This document shows positions 52,702 to 61,501 of a stretch of DNA of 64,000 bases, piece by piece. The stretch is from Allomuricauda sp. F6463D (GTDB taxonomy: Bacteria > Bacteroidota > Bacteroidia > Flavobacteriales > Flavobacteriaceae). How positions within the stretch are numbered: position 1 is the first letter of the stretch; each line of letters starts with the position of its first letter. The notes under the pieces are model-generated. The model saw only the letters and a list, made by a program, of their open reading frames with translations, was not told the DNA's origin and did no database searches. A program made the translations under genes and the position numbers. The DNA lies in contig NZ_JALKAN010000002.1 in assembly GCF_023015965.1 (NCBI RefSeq), positions 744,001-808,000 of the forward strand, written 5' to 3'.

Positions 52702-55122
52702 ATGCAAAACCTAAAACCAACCTTAACCCTATTTACATTATTCTTTACCCTAATATTTTACGCACAAGAAGTAACTGTTCTGGACGCTGATACAGGAACA
52801 CCAGTAAACAACATTGCTATTTTTAATAAAAATCAGTCAAAAACCACCATTACAGATTTCAATGGGAAGAGTGAGCTCGATATTTTTACTCACCAAGAAA
52901 GAATCACATTTAAGCACATCAGTTATGAAACCTATACCACGACTAAAGATCAAATTTTACGAAGAGGGAACAGAATCTATCTTCAGTTAAAAACCGAAGA
53001 ACTCCAAGAAGTTGTTATGTCGGTCTCTAAATGGGAACAGCAGAAAAAAAATGTTCCCCAAAAAATTGAAACCTTTGATGCCCGAAGTATAGCTTTCAGC
53101 GCACCACAGACGTCCGCTGACCTATTGCAGAATAGTGGTAAAGTGTTTGTTCAAAAAAGCCAATTGGGCGGAGGTAGTCCAATGATCAGGGGGTTTGCTA
53201 CAAATAGAATTTTGTTGTCCGTAGATGGTGTTCGAATGAACAACGCCATATTTAGGGGCGGCAACCTCCAAAATGTAATATCTATTGACCCTTTCACAAT
53301 TAAAAAAGCAGAGGTGACCTTTGGGCCGGGCTCTGTTATCTACGGTAGTGATGCCATTGGGGGCGTAATGAATTTTTATACCCAGACCCCTCATTTCTCA
53401 TATGCCGATAGCTTAGCTTTTTCAGGAAATGTAAATTACAGATATGCATCGGTCAATAATGAAAACACCGCCCATGTAGATTTTAATTTTGGGAAGAAAA
53501 AATGGGCATCGTATACCAGTTTTACCTATAATAATTTTGATGATTTAAAAATGGGTGAGCATGGTCCCGACTCTTATTTGAGAAACAACTTTGTAATTCG
53601 TCAAAATGGAACTGATGTTTTGGTGGAAAATGATGACCCTAAAAAGCAAGTTACCTCGGGCTATAGCCAAATTAATTTACTGCAAAAATTTGCGTACAAA
53701 CCTAATAATACATGGAATTATGATATGGGCTTGTATTATTCCGAAACCTCTAATTTTTCCAGATATGACAGGTTAATTAGACCTAATAGCGATGGTGATG
53801 GCCTTCGTTCTGCAGAGTGGTATTATGGTCCACAAAAATGGTTTATGGGTAATTTTCAAATTACCCATAAAGGAAAAAATAAATTCTATGATGGGGTAAA
53901 ATTGACAACAGCATACCAATTTTTTGAAGAAAGTAGACACGACAGGGGTTTTCAAGATTTGGAACTTTATTCAACAAGTGAAAAAGTGGACGCCCTATCG
54001 GTGAATTTGGATTTTGAAAACAAGAAAATGGGTAATCTTCACCTTTATTATGGGACCGAATATATATTTAACAAGGTAGATTCCAAAGGAAGTGTCCGCA
54101 ATATTGAAACCGATGAAAAATCGGAAACACCTTCACGATATCCCGATGGTGCCACTTGGCAGACCTTGGCTGGGTATATAAATGGGGAGTACCAGTTAAA
54201 TCCTACCCTTTCCTTATTATCAGGTATTCGATATAGTCAAGTTTGGGTAGATGCTCAGTTCGATTCAACTTTTTATTCCTTTCCATTTGATGAAGCTGAT
54301 ATTGTTACTGGAGCACTCACCGGTAGTTTGGGGCTTAGTTGGTTCCCGAAGTCTGATTTGCAGGTAACATTAAATGGTTCCACAGGATTTAGAGCACCCA
54401 ATATTGATGATATCGGAAAAATATTTGAATCAGAACCAGGGTCGGTGGTTGTACCAAATCCCGATCTGGAGCCGGAGTATGCCTATAATGGTGAATTGGG
54501 GCTTAGAAAAAACTTTAAAGATGTGGTGGTGCTGAAAGGTGCTACCTATTATACTTACTTGGTAGATGCCTTGGTGCGAAGGGATTTTTCTTTTGATGGA
54601 CAAACGGAAATTGACTACAACGGCGTACCAAGTAATGTACAAGCAATTCAAAATGCTGCAAAGGCCTATGTGTACGGGTTTGAGTTTGGATTGGAAGCCT
54701 TTTTTAGTGAGAATCTTTCGCTAACTTCCAATTTAACGTTCACAGAAGGGGTCGAGGAGGATGATGATGGCACGGATAGTCCATCACGGCATGCTGCACC
54801 CACTTTTGCCGACGTTCACCTAATTTGGGAAAATCAAAAATTAAAAACCGATATTTTTCTTAATTATAACGGAGAGGTGAGTAATGATGATCTGGCACTT
54901 TCGGAACAAAGTAAAACCTATATGTATGCGAGCGATGCAGATGGAAATCCATATTCCCCTTCTTGGTACACTTTTAATGTAAGATCACAATATCAAATAA
55001 CCAATGCGTTGAAAGCTTCTGTAAGTTTGGAAAATGTGACGAACCAACGATATAGAACGTATTCCTCGGGTATTACCGCAGCAGGAACCAATCTAGTTTT
55101 GGGATTGGGATATATGTTCTAA
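52702..55122 (+). CDS. TonB-dependent receptor with carboxypeptidase-like N-terminal domain
   Basis: Outer-membrane receptor of 806 residues. Signal peptide (1-22, ending FYAQ); a carboxypeptidase-D-regulatory-like beta domain (about 23-105, TVLDADTGTPVNNIAIFNKN), a plug domain (about 110-225, SKVFVQKSQLGGGSPMIRGF...YGSDAIGGVMNF) and a 22-stranded barrel ending VLGLGYMF. It is a SusC-unlike, siderophore- or heme-type receptor in plug features (LGGGSPMIRGFATNRILLSVDGVRMN resembles HmuR/BtuB-like). Starts 2 bases after recO; followed by a terminator. The ligand is not inferable. Confidence 0.92.
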   Translation: MQNLKPTLTLFTLFFTLIFYAQEVTVLDADTGTPVNNIAIFNKNQSKTTITDFNGKSELDIFTHQERITFKHISYETYTTTKDQILRRGNRIYLQLKTEELQEVVMSVSKWEQQKKNVPQKIETFDARSIAFSAPQTSADLLQNSGKVFVQKSQLGGGSPMIRGFATNRILLSVDGVRMNNAIFRGGNLQNVISIDPFTIKKAEVTFGPGSVIYGSDAIGGVMNFYTQTPHFSYADSLAFSGNVNYRYASVNNENTAHVDFNFGKKKWASYTSFTYNNFDDLKMGEHGPDSYLRNNFVIRQNGTDVLVENDDPKKQVTSGYSQINLLQKFAYKPNNTWNYDMGLYYSETSNFSRYDRLIRPNSDGDGLRSAEWYYGPQKWFMGNFQITHKGKNKFYDGVKLTTAYQFFEESRHDRGFQDLELYSTSEKVDALSVNLDFENKKMGNLHLYYGTEYIFNKVDSKGSVRNIETDEKSETPSRYPDGATWQTLAGYINGEYQLNPTLSLLSGIRYSQVWVDAQFDSTFYSFPFDEADIVTGALTGSLGLSWFPKSDLQVTLNGSTGFRAPNIDDIGKIFESEPGSVVVPNPDLEPEYAYNGELGLRKNFKDVVVLKGATYYTYLVDALVRRDFSFDGQTEIDYNGVPSNVQAIQNAAKAYVYGFEFGLEAFFSENLSLTSNLTFTEGVEEDDDGTDSPSRHAAPTFADVHLIWENQKLKTDIFLNYNGEVSNDDLALSEQSKTYMYASDADGNPYSPSWYTFNVRSQYQITNALKASVSLENVTNQRYRTYSSGITAAGTNLVLGLGYMF

Positions 55123-55128
55123 ATAAAC

Positions 55129-55155
55129 AAAGGCTCGGAATTTACCGAGCCTTTT
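55129..55155. terminator. Bidirectional terminator between the receptor gene and the repeat lipoprotein gene
   Basis: Arms AAAGGCTCGG (55129-55138) and CCGAGCCTTT (55145-55154) with a 6-base loop; T-rich on the plus side (TTTTCTTT) and moderately so on the minus side. It serves both convergent genes. Confidence 0.85.
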
Positions 55156-55193
55156 CTTTAGTAAATATTTTTCACAAATGTAAGCGTGCAGGT

Positions 55194-55508
55194 TTACATA
55201 CTATCAATAGCTTTTTTGGCTGCATCCTTCATGTCTTCTCCTACTTCTTTTGCGCTATCCATGGTTTCTTCACCAGCTTTTTTGATGCTATCCATTGCCT
55301 TTTCACCCAGTTCTTTAGCATCTTCGCCAGCTTCTTTCATTGCGTCCTTGGTGTCCTCAGCAGCTTTTTTTAAATCCGTGCCAACCTCATCCAATGTTTC
55401 TACGGCCTCTTCGGTGGCCTCTTCTGTTTTGTCTTTGGCATCCTTGCAAGATGTCATTACAGACATCGACAAAGTCAGGGCCATTGTAGCAATCAGTACT
55501 TTTTTCAT
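55194..55508 (-). CDS. Small lipoprotein with amphipathic helical repeats
   Basis: A 104-residue lipoprotein (MKKVLIATMALTLSMSVMTSC, Cys21). The rest is a run of short Ala/Asp/Glu/Lys-rich amphipathic repeats such as KDAMKEAGEDAKELGEKAMDSI and KEVGEDMKDAAKKAIDSM, resembling LEA-type or apolipoprotein-like helices. Charge composition and length suggest a periplasmic helical rod at a membrane. Similar small repeat lipoproteins are common in Bacteroidota and often stress-related, but the function is unknown. Divergent from ileS. Confidence 0.82.
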   Translation of the reverse strand: MKKVLIATMALTLSMSVMTSCKDAKDKTEEATEEAVETLDEVGTDLKKAAEDTKDAMKEAGEDAKELGEKAMDSIKKAGEETMDSAKEVGEDMKDAAKKAIDSM

Positions 55509-55650
55509 AATTAAAATGGTTAAGTGTTAATAACATAGTAAGATAGGAAAATTATTGTAATCATGGGATTACGTGCTTATCATATTTAGGTTAAGGGAAT
55601 TATGCAAATTCTAATCCCAAAAGGGAGGGTATAATTCCATCTAAAATTTA

Positions 55651-55658
55651 TAATTTTG
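55651..55658 (+). promoter_or_regulatory. Promoter -7 element of ileS
   Basis: TAATTTTG, an exact TAnnTTTG match, 32 bases before the ATG at 55691. No clear -33 TTG. Confidence 0.5.
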
Positions 55659-55690
55659 CAAACTTGGAATTCTAGTAGAAGAAGTAGCAT

Positions 55691-58600
55691 ATGAAGTTTG
55701 CGGAATATAAGGGATTGGATTTACCAAAAGTATCTGACGAAGTTCTTGACTTTTGGAAAGACAAACAGATTTTTGAAAAGAGCGTTTCCACAAGGGAAGG
55801 TAAGGAGAGCTATGTGTTTTATGAAGGTCCTCCATCTGCAAACGGTATGCCGGGAATCCACCATGTTATGGCACGTACCATAAAGGATATATTTCCGAGA
55901 TACAAAACCATGAAAGGGTATCAGGTAAAAAGAAAAGCCGGCTGGGACACCCATGGTCTGCCTGTTGAAATTGGTGTGGAAAAGGAACTTGGAATCACCA
56001 AAGAGGATATTGGAAAAAAAATATCGGTAGAAGATTACAATGCGGCCTGTAAAAAAGCGGTGATGCGTTACACCGACGTATGGAACGAAATGACCGAAAA
56101 AGTGGGGTATTGGGTGGATATGGATGATCCATACATCACGTACAAGCCCAAATATATGGAATCCGTTTGGTGGTTGCTCAAACAGATTTACGACAAAGGA
56201 CTTATATATAAAGGCTACACCATACAGCCCTATTCACCAAAAGCAGGTACCGGTTTAAGCTCACATGAACTGAACCAACCAGGTACCTACCAAGATGTAA
56301 CGGACACCACGGTTACGGCCCAGTTTAAGGCCAAGCGCGACTCATTGCCCAATTTTTTGAAACATATTGAGGCAGATATACATTTGATGGCATGGACAAC
56401 AACTCCGTGGACACTTCCATCGAACACTGCATTGACGGTAGGCCCGAAAATTGATTATGTACTCGTAAAATCCTATAACCAATACACTTTTGAGCCAATT
56501 AATGTAATAGTGGCCAAAAATTTGGTTGGTTATAATTTTTCTGGAAAGTTCTCCAAAGTTGAGACCGAGGAAGAACTACTATCATACCAAGAAGGCGATA
56601 AAAAGATTCCATTCTTAGTGGGCGAAAGCTTTGTGGGCAAGGATTTGGTCGGCATTCAGTACGAGCAGTTGATAGATTATGTACAGCCCTATCAAAACCC
56701 AGAGAATGCGTTCCGAGTAATTTCCGGAGATTTTGTGACTACCGAGGATGGTACGGGAATCGTACATACAGCGCCCACCTTTGGTGCGGACGATGCCTTG
56801 GTGGCAAAACAAGCTAAACCAGAGGTGCCCCCGATGTTGATTTTGGACGAAAACGACAATCCAGTACCATTGGTGGATCTTCAAGGTAAATTTAGACCGG
56901 AACTCAAAGAATTTGGTGGTAAGTACGTAAAGAACGAATACTACGAGGATGGCGAAGCGCCAGAAAAGTCCATAGATGTAGAAATTGCTATCAAACTAAA
57001 AATTGAGAACAAGGCCTTTAAGGTGGAAAAGTATGTACACAGTTATCCGAATTGTTGGCGTACGGACAAACCCATCCTATATTATCCTTTGAATTCGTGG
57101 TTCATTAAGGTGACAGATGTCAAGGACCGTATGTTTGAGTTGAATCAGACCATCAATTGGAAGCCAAAATCCACCGGAGAAGGTAGATTTGGCAACTGGC
57201 TGGCCAATGCGAACGACTGGAATTTGTCCCGATCCAGGTATTGGGGTATACCTTTACCTATATGGCGTACCGAAGATGGTAAAGAGGAACTGATGGTTGG
57301 ATCTGTAGAAGAATTAAAGTCGGAAATGGCCAAAGCCGTTACGGCTGGTATTCTTGAGAAAGATGTCTTCGAAGACTTTGTAGTGGGTGACATGAGCGAG
57401 TCTAATTATGATAAAATAGACCTGCATAAAAATATAGTTGACGAGATTACTTTGGTTTCTCCATCAGGTCAGCCAATGAAACGCGAAGCTGACCTTATCG
57501 ATGTTTGGTTTGATAGCGGTTCCATGCCCTATGCACAATGGCACTACCCTTTTGAGAACAATGAGTTAATTGATGACGGGGTTGCATTCCCGGCCAACTT
57601 CATTGCAGAAGGTGTAGACCAGACCCGAGGTTGGTTCTATACGCTCCATGCCATTGCAACGATGGTTTTTGATAGTATTGCATACAAAAATGTGGTCTCC
57701 AATGGACTTGTTTTGGACAAAGAGGGCAAAAAGATGTCCAAACGACTGGGTAATGCGGTTGACCCGTTTGAGGTGTTGCCGGAACATGGACCCGATGCCA
57801 CTCGTTGGTACATGATTTCCAATGCCAACCCATGGGACAACTTAAAGTTTGATATTGAAGGAATTGTGGAAGTAAAGCGAAAGTTCTTCGGAACACTTTA
57901 CAACACCTATTCCTTTATGGCGCTATATGCCAATATTGATGAATTTGATTATTCTGAAGCCGATACCCCATTAAAAGATAGGCCAGAGATTGATCAATGG
58001 ATTTTGTCAGAGCTACACACTTTGATAAAAAATGTGGATGAAGCATATAAAGATTACGAAGCTACTCGTGCAGCACGGATGATTTCCGATTATGTGCAGG
58101 AAAACTTGAGTAATTGGTATGTTCGCTTAAGTAGAAGGCGTTTCTGGAAAGGTGATTACCAACAGGATAAAATTTCTGCCTACCAAACCTTATATACATG
58201 TTTGGCGACAGTGGCTAAATTGTCCGCACCAATTGCTCCGTTCTTTATGGATCGGTTGTACAAAGACTTGGATGCGACCACAAAAAAGGATGGTTATGAA
58301 AGTGTCCACCTTGCAGATTTTCCGGTTTTTGATTCCAAAATGGTCAACAAGGACCTGGAACGCAAGATGCAATTAGCGCAAAAAATTTCTTCTTTGGTGC
58401 TTTCCATCCGTCAAAAAGAAAAAATAAAAGTACGTCAACCACTTCAAAAAATCATGATTCCGGTTTTAGATGATGAACAAAGAAGTGATATCGAAGCTGT
58501 GTCGAATTTGGTAAAATCTGAGGTCAACGTAAAAGAAATCCAGTTGTTGGACGACGCTTCGGGAATCTTGGTGAAACAAATCAAACCCAACTTTAAAGTA

Positions 58601-59092
58601 TTGGGTCCAAAATTTGGCAAGGACATGAAGGCCATAGCCACTGAAGTTTCGAAATTAGGCCAAGAAGACATCCAAAAAATTGAACGCAACGGAGAAATAT
58701 TGCTACAATTGGAAAATAAAACCGTTAATTTACAGTTAACCGATGTAGAGATAAGTTCCCAAGACATTGAAGGTTGGCTGGTAGCGAGCTCAGGTCCGTT
58801 GACTGTAGCATTGGATGTGACCATAGACGACATTTTGAGGAAAGAAGGTATCGCCAGAGAATTGGTAAACCGAATCCAAAACCTAAGAAAGGAATCTGGA
58901 TTTGAGGTGACTGATAAGATTGATATAAAAATATTGAAGGACGGCTTTGTAGAAAATGCGGTTTCCAGTAATGAGGAATACATAAAAACGGAAACCTTGA
59001 CCGCCGAGTTGAATTTCGAAGAAAAACTTGAAGAAGGCATTGCAATTGCCTTTGATGAGGTGAACACAAAATTGTTTATTCAAAAACACTAG
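55691..59092 (+). CDS. ileS: Isoleucine-tRNA ligase, type 2 (eukaryote-like)
   Basis: Cytoplasmic class I synthetase of 1133 residues, longer than the type 1 enzyme (about 940). It is type 2 by length, by overall sequence pattern and by lacking the C-terminal zinc finger of type 1. The active-site motif reads GIHH at residues 55-58 (in NGMPGIHHVMART), with Gly and His swapped against the usual HxGH; KMSKR follows at 681-685. The editing domain starts near residue 190 (LMAWTTTPWTLPSN). Type 2 enzymes are generally less sensitive to mupirocin. First gene of an ileS - DksA-like - ... - lspA block. Confidence 0.97.
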   Translation: MKFAEYKGLDLPKVSDEVLDFWKDKQIFEKSVSTREGKESYVFYEGPPSANGMPGIHHVMARTIKDIFPRYKTMKGYQVKRKAGWDTHGLPVEIGVEKELGITKEDIGKKISVEDYNAACKKAVMRYTDVWNEMTEKVGYWVDMDDPYITYKPKYMESVWWLLKQIYDKGLIYKGYTIQPYSPKAGTGLSSHELNQPGTYQDVTDTTVTAQFKAKRDSLPNFLKHIEADIHLMAWTTTPWTLPSNTALTVGPKIDYVLVKSYNQYTFEPINVIVAKNLVGYNFSGKFSKVETEEELLSYQEGDKKIPFLVGESFVGKDLVGIQYEQLIDYVQPYQNPENAFRVISGDFVTTEDGTGIVHTAPTFGADDALVAKQAKPEVPPMLILDENDNPVPLVDLQGKFRPELKEFGGKYVKNEYYEDGEAPEKSIDVEIAIKLKIENKAFKVEKYVHSYPNCWRTDKPILYYPLNSWFIKVTDVKDRMFELNQTINWKPKSTGEGRFGNWLANANDWNLSRSRYWGIPLPIWRTEDGKEELMVGSVEELKSEMAKAVTAGILEKDVFEDFVVGDMSESNYDKIDLHKNIVDEITLVSPSGQPMKREADLIDVWFDSGSMPYAQWHYPFENNELIDDGVAFPANFIAEGVDQTRGWFYTLHAIATMVFDSIAYKNVVSNGLVLDKEGKKMSKRLGNAVDPFEVLPEHGPDATRWYMISNANPWDNLKFDIEGIVEVKRKFFGTLYNTYSFMALYANIDEFDYSEADTPLKDRPEIDQWILSELHTLIKNVDEAYKDYEATRAARMISDYVQENLSNWYVRLSRRRFWKGDYQQDKISAYQTLYTCLATVAKLSAPIAPFFMDRLYKDLDATTKKDGYESVHLADFPVFDSKMVNKDLERKMQLAQKISSLVLSIRQKEKIKVRQPLQKIMIPVLDDEQRSDIEAVSNLVKSEVNVKEIQLLDDASGILVKQIKPNFKVLGPKFGKDMKAIATEVSKLGQEDIQKIERNGEILLQLENKTVNLQLTDVEISSQDIEGWLVASSGPLTVALDVTIDDILRKEGIARELVNRIQNLRKESGFEVTDKIDIKILKDGFVENAVSSNEEYIKTETLTAELNFEEKLEEGIAIAFDEVNTKLFIQKH

Positions 59093-59095
59093 AAA

Positions 59096-59479
59096 ATGGC
59101 AGAAGATTCAAAAGTAAGATACTCCGATCAGGACCTTGCAGAATTCAGGGCTTTGATAGAAGAGAAAATAGAAAAAGCCCAAAAACATTTGGAGCTATTA
59201 AAAAGCTCTTATATGAACGATGGCAATAATGGTACGGACGATACATCACCTACTTTTAAGGCGTTCGAAGAAGGTTCCGCCACCATGAGCAAAGAAGCAA
59301 ACACCCAGTTGGCAATTCGTCAAGAGAAGTTTATTAGAGACCTTAAGAATGCCTTGTTAAGAATTGAGAACAAAACCTATGGTGTTTGCAGGGTAACCGG
59401 AAAGCTGATCAATAAGGAGCGATTAAAGCTTGTACCCCACGCTACATTGAGCATCGAGGCGAAGAACATGCAGAAATAA
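59096..59479 (+). CDS. DksA/TraR-like protein without a complete zinc finger
   Basis: A 127-residue protein. An N-terminal coiled coil (about 10-85) is followed by the DksA tail RIENKTYGVCRVTGKLINKERLKLVPHATLSIEA, in which only one of the four zinc cysteines (YGVC) remains; the others are Thr, Ser and Ala. Cys-poor DksA forms exist that work without zinc, and the rest of the tail is conserved. May bind RNA polymerase as DksA does. It starts 4 bases after ileS and ends in a UUCG hairpin terminator. A conserved flavobacterial gene by memory. Confidence 0.88.
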   Translation: MAEDSKVRYSDQDLAEFRALIEEKIEKAQKHLELLKSSYMNDGNNGTDDTSPTFKAFEEGSATMSKEANTQLAIRQEKFIRDLKNALLRIENKTYGVCRVTGKLINKERLKLVPHATLSIEAKNMQK

Positions 59480-59481
59480 TC

Positions 59482-59504
59482 AAAGCGCCTTCGGGCGTTT
59501 TTTT
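59482..59504 (+). terminator. Terminator after the DksA-like gene
   Basis: AAAGCGCC (59482-59489), loop TTCG, GGCGTTTT (59494-59501), followed by TTT; an 8-bp stem with one G-U pair and a stable UUCG tetraloop. The next ATG lies at 59508, 3 bases after the T-tract. Confidence 0.78.
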
Positions 59505-59507
59505 CTT

Positions 59508-60128
59508 ATGAGGCCGCTGTTCTTTTTATTTGTCTTTTTTATGCTCGTGCACGTTCACGGCCAAAAATTGGTAAGGAAGGCCTTCATAGATCCTAGGACC
59601 GAAACCATTCAGATTGATGCCCAATACTGTTACCGAATCGATTTAAAGACGACGTTATCTAGTAATGTTCAGGTTGCTGCCAGTATGGAAGGTGAATATG
59701 CGAAAGATTTATTGGTTTCCATCAAAGAAAGTGGGACCACCGCATTGATAAAGGCAGATTTTCAACCACTTTTTGTAAATCCAAATGATAAGTTGAGTGC
59801 ACACAAAGTTGTTTCCATAGCTTTGGAAATAAGTGTGCCAGAATATAAAAATGTGAAGGTTTTTGGTACTAATACCAATGTATATGTCACGGGAAAATAT
59901 GAGAATTTGAACATCACCTTGTCCGATGGGCGCTGTTCCTTGGAAAATGTATCGGAATCTGTTGAGGTTACCACCCAAAAGGGAGATATCATGGTGATGG
60001 CCCCGAGTGGGGACATTCTGGCAAAAAGCTTGTACGGTAATGTACAGAAAGAGTTTATTCCTTTTGGACACCATCAATTTGTTCTAAAGACTATTGAAGG
60101 GGATATCATTCTCACTAAAACAAAATAA
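59508..60128 (+). CDS. Secreted DUF4097-like beta-helical protein
   Basis: A 206-residue protein with a signal peptide (MRPLFFLFVFFMLVHVHGQ). The remainder is made of short beta-repeats with the DUF4097/adhesin pattern: VKVFGTNTNVYVTGKYENLNI, LENVSESVEVTTQKGDIMV and SKSLYGNVQ..., ending in DIILTK. No catalytic motif. Function unknown; DUF4097 proteins are thought to be surface or envelope structures. The gene starts right after the DksA-like gene's terminator and lies 33 bases before lspA. Confidence 0.8.
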   Translation: MRPLFFLFVFFMLVHVHGQKLVRKAFIDPRTETIQIDAQYCYRIDLKTTLSSNVQVAASMEGEYAKDLLVSIKESGTTALIKADFQPLFVNPNDKLSAHKVVSIALEISVPEYKNVKVFGTNTNVYVTGKYENLNITLSDGRCSLENVSESVEVTTQKGDIMVMAPSGDILAKSLYGNVQKEFIPFGHHQFVLKTIEGDIILTKTK

Positions 60129-60161
60129 TATCCATATTTTAGCAATCCTTTAGTTAAAAGC

Positions 60162-60785
60162 ATGAGTTTAAAAAAGTCCCTTATTATTATCATTTTGATT
60201 CTGCTTGTGGATCAAATAAGTAAAATCTACATCAAAACCAGTTTTATACTCGGTGAATCACATAATGTTTTTAGTTGGTTCAAAATTCTTTTTATAGAAA
60301 ACGAAGGAGCTGCATGGGGAACAAAATTGAGCGATTTGTTACCGATTTCGGAACCCTTTGGAAAATTGGTTTTAACTATATTCAGGATTTTTGCTGTTTT
60401 CGGAATAGCCTACTGGCTTTGGGATATTATAAAAAAACAATCTCCAAAGACCTTGATTTTGGCTGTTTCTTTAATATTTGCAGGAGCTGTGGGGAATATA
60501 ATAGATTCCGTTTTCTACGGTGTTATTTTTGATCACAGTAACGGACAGGTTGCTACACTTTTTGCAGATGATTCATATGGGAGCCTACTTCATGGCAAGG
60601 TGGTGGATATGCTTTATTTTCCATTGGTAGATACAACATGGCCAAGTTGGGTGCCTTCTTGGGGAGGTCAACGCTTCCGATTTTTTGAACCTGTTTTCAA
60701 TATTGCAGACACCGCGATCAGCACAGGGGTGGGTATTTTAATTGTGTTCAACAAAAAAGCATTTCCAAATCAGGAAGAAAAATAA
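60162..60785 (+). CDS. lspA: Lipoprotein signal peptidase II
   Basis: Inner-membrane aspartyl protease that removes signal peptides from prolipoproteins. The 207-residue protein has four hydrophobic helices and the catalytic Asp115 (GNIIDSVFYG) and Asp183 (FNIADTAIS), matching the GNxxDR and xNxAD motifs. It carries a loop of about 30 residues between them (IFDHSNGQVATLFADDSYGS...), a usual Bacteroidota feature. Relevant for the many lipoproteins encoded in this window. Convergent with the cyclo-ligase gene. Confidence 0.96.
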   Translation: MSLKKSLIIIILILLVDQISKIYIKTSFILGESHNVFSWFKILFIENEGAAWGTKLSDLLPISEPFGKLVLTIFRIFAVFGIAYWLWDIIKKQSPKTLILAVSLIFAGAVGNIIDSVFYGVIFDHSNGQVATLFADDSYGSLLHGKVVDMLYFPLVDTTWPSWVPSWGGQRFRFFEPVFNIADTAISTGVGILIVFNKKAFPNQEEK

Positions 60786-60798
60786 AAAGTGTTACTGG

Positions 60799-61362
60799 TT
60801 AGAAAGTGTAGATTTGATCAGGAGTAACACAGTAATCTAGTTTTACGTCATTTTCATTAACATCCGTTATAGGCTCATTTTCCGCGCCAAAAAACGATAG
60901 ACCGATTTTTATAGCTTCTTTATTACACTTGTTCAAAAAAGTGTCGTAATAACCTTTGCCATATCCAACGCGGTTACCTAAAGCGTCAAAAGCTAAAAGC
61001 GGCACAAATACCACATCTATTTTATTTTCAGGTATTTCTATCCCATCAATTGGTTCCGGTACACCGTAGGAGCTTTTTTTTATTGTAATGCTATCGGTAA
61101 GTAAGTAATTTTTCATTGAATATTTCCCCGACACCTTGGGGACCACAATGTTTTTGTCCTTGCCCTGTAGAAGCGTGATCAAAGGAAGTGTGTCCACCTC
61201 GATTTTTTCTTCCATACTCAAAAAGATGTGGTAATAAAAAAAATCCCATATAGGGATTTGAAGCAAACTGTTTGCTAAAATTAAACTAAAATCCGAAGCC
61301 TGTACAGAAGATATATCCGCTCTCAGATTTTTGTATTTTTTTCTTAGTTCACGTTTCAACAT
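60799..61362 (-). CDS. 5-formyltetrahydrofolate cyclo-ligase family protein
   Basis: ATP-dependent enzyme of 187 residues that converts 5-formyl-THF to 5,10-methenyl-THF. Family motifs: the N-terminal helix MLKRELRKKYKNLRADIS with the basic ATP-binding residues, the FVPLLAFDALGNRVGYGKGYYD motif around residues 116-137, and the conserved C-terminal region. The enzyme clears folate by-products of serine hydroxymethyltransferase. Start at 61362; a possible microprotein gene lies 49 bases upstream on the same strand. Confidence 0.93.
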   Translation of the reverse strand: MLKRELRKKYKNLRADISSVQASDFSLILANSLLQIPIWDFFYYHIFLSMEEKIEVDTLPLITLLQGKDKNIVVPKVSGKYSMKNYLLTDSITIKKSSYGVPEPIDGIEIPENKIDVVFVPLLAFDALGNRVGYGKGYYDTFLNKCNKEAIKIGLSFFGAENEPITDVNENDVKLDYCVTPDQIYTF

Positions 61363-61411
61363 TTGAATGTTGAAGATTTAGAGGTTGTTCGGGGGTACGG
61401 TACTTTTGAAT

Positions 61412-61501
61412 TTACTCTTCTTTTGTGGCAACAGAAAAGAAGATTTTGAAGAAAAGCATCAAAATCAAGTACATTCCCAAAACGATAATATAATTTTCCA
61501 T
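61412..61501 (-). CDS. Candidate 29-aa single-pass membrane microprotein
   Basis: ATG at 61501 and TAA at 61412 encode 29 residues: MENYIIVLGMYLILMLF, then FKIFFSVATKEE. The centre is one strongly hydrophobic segment of about 19 residues flanked by Glu and Lys, the shape of a single-span membrane peptide. It lies on the same strand as, and 49 bases upstream of, the cyclo-ligase gene, inside a region that otherwise has no gene. A chance frame is possible, since AT-rich DNA favours hydrophobic codons. Confidence 0.45.
   Translation of the reverse strand: MENYIIVLGMYLILMLFFKIFFSVATKEE

Noticed and set aside
58444..59067. Minus-strand frame of 207 codons
   Set aside because: Lies fully inside the 3' part of ileS, Ser/Phe-rich shadow translation, no known domain.
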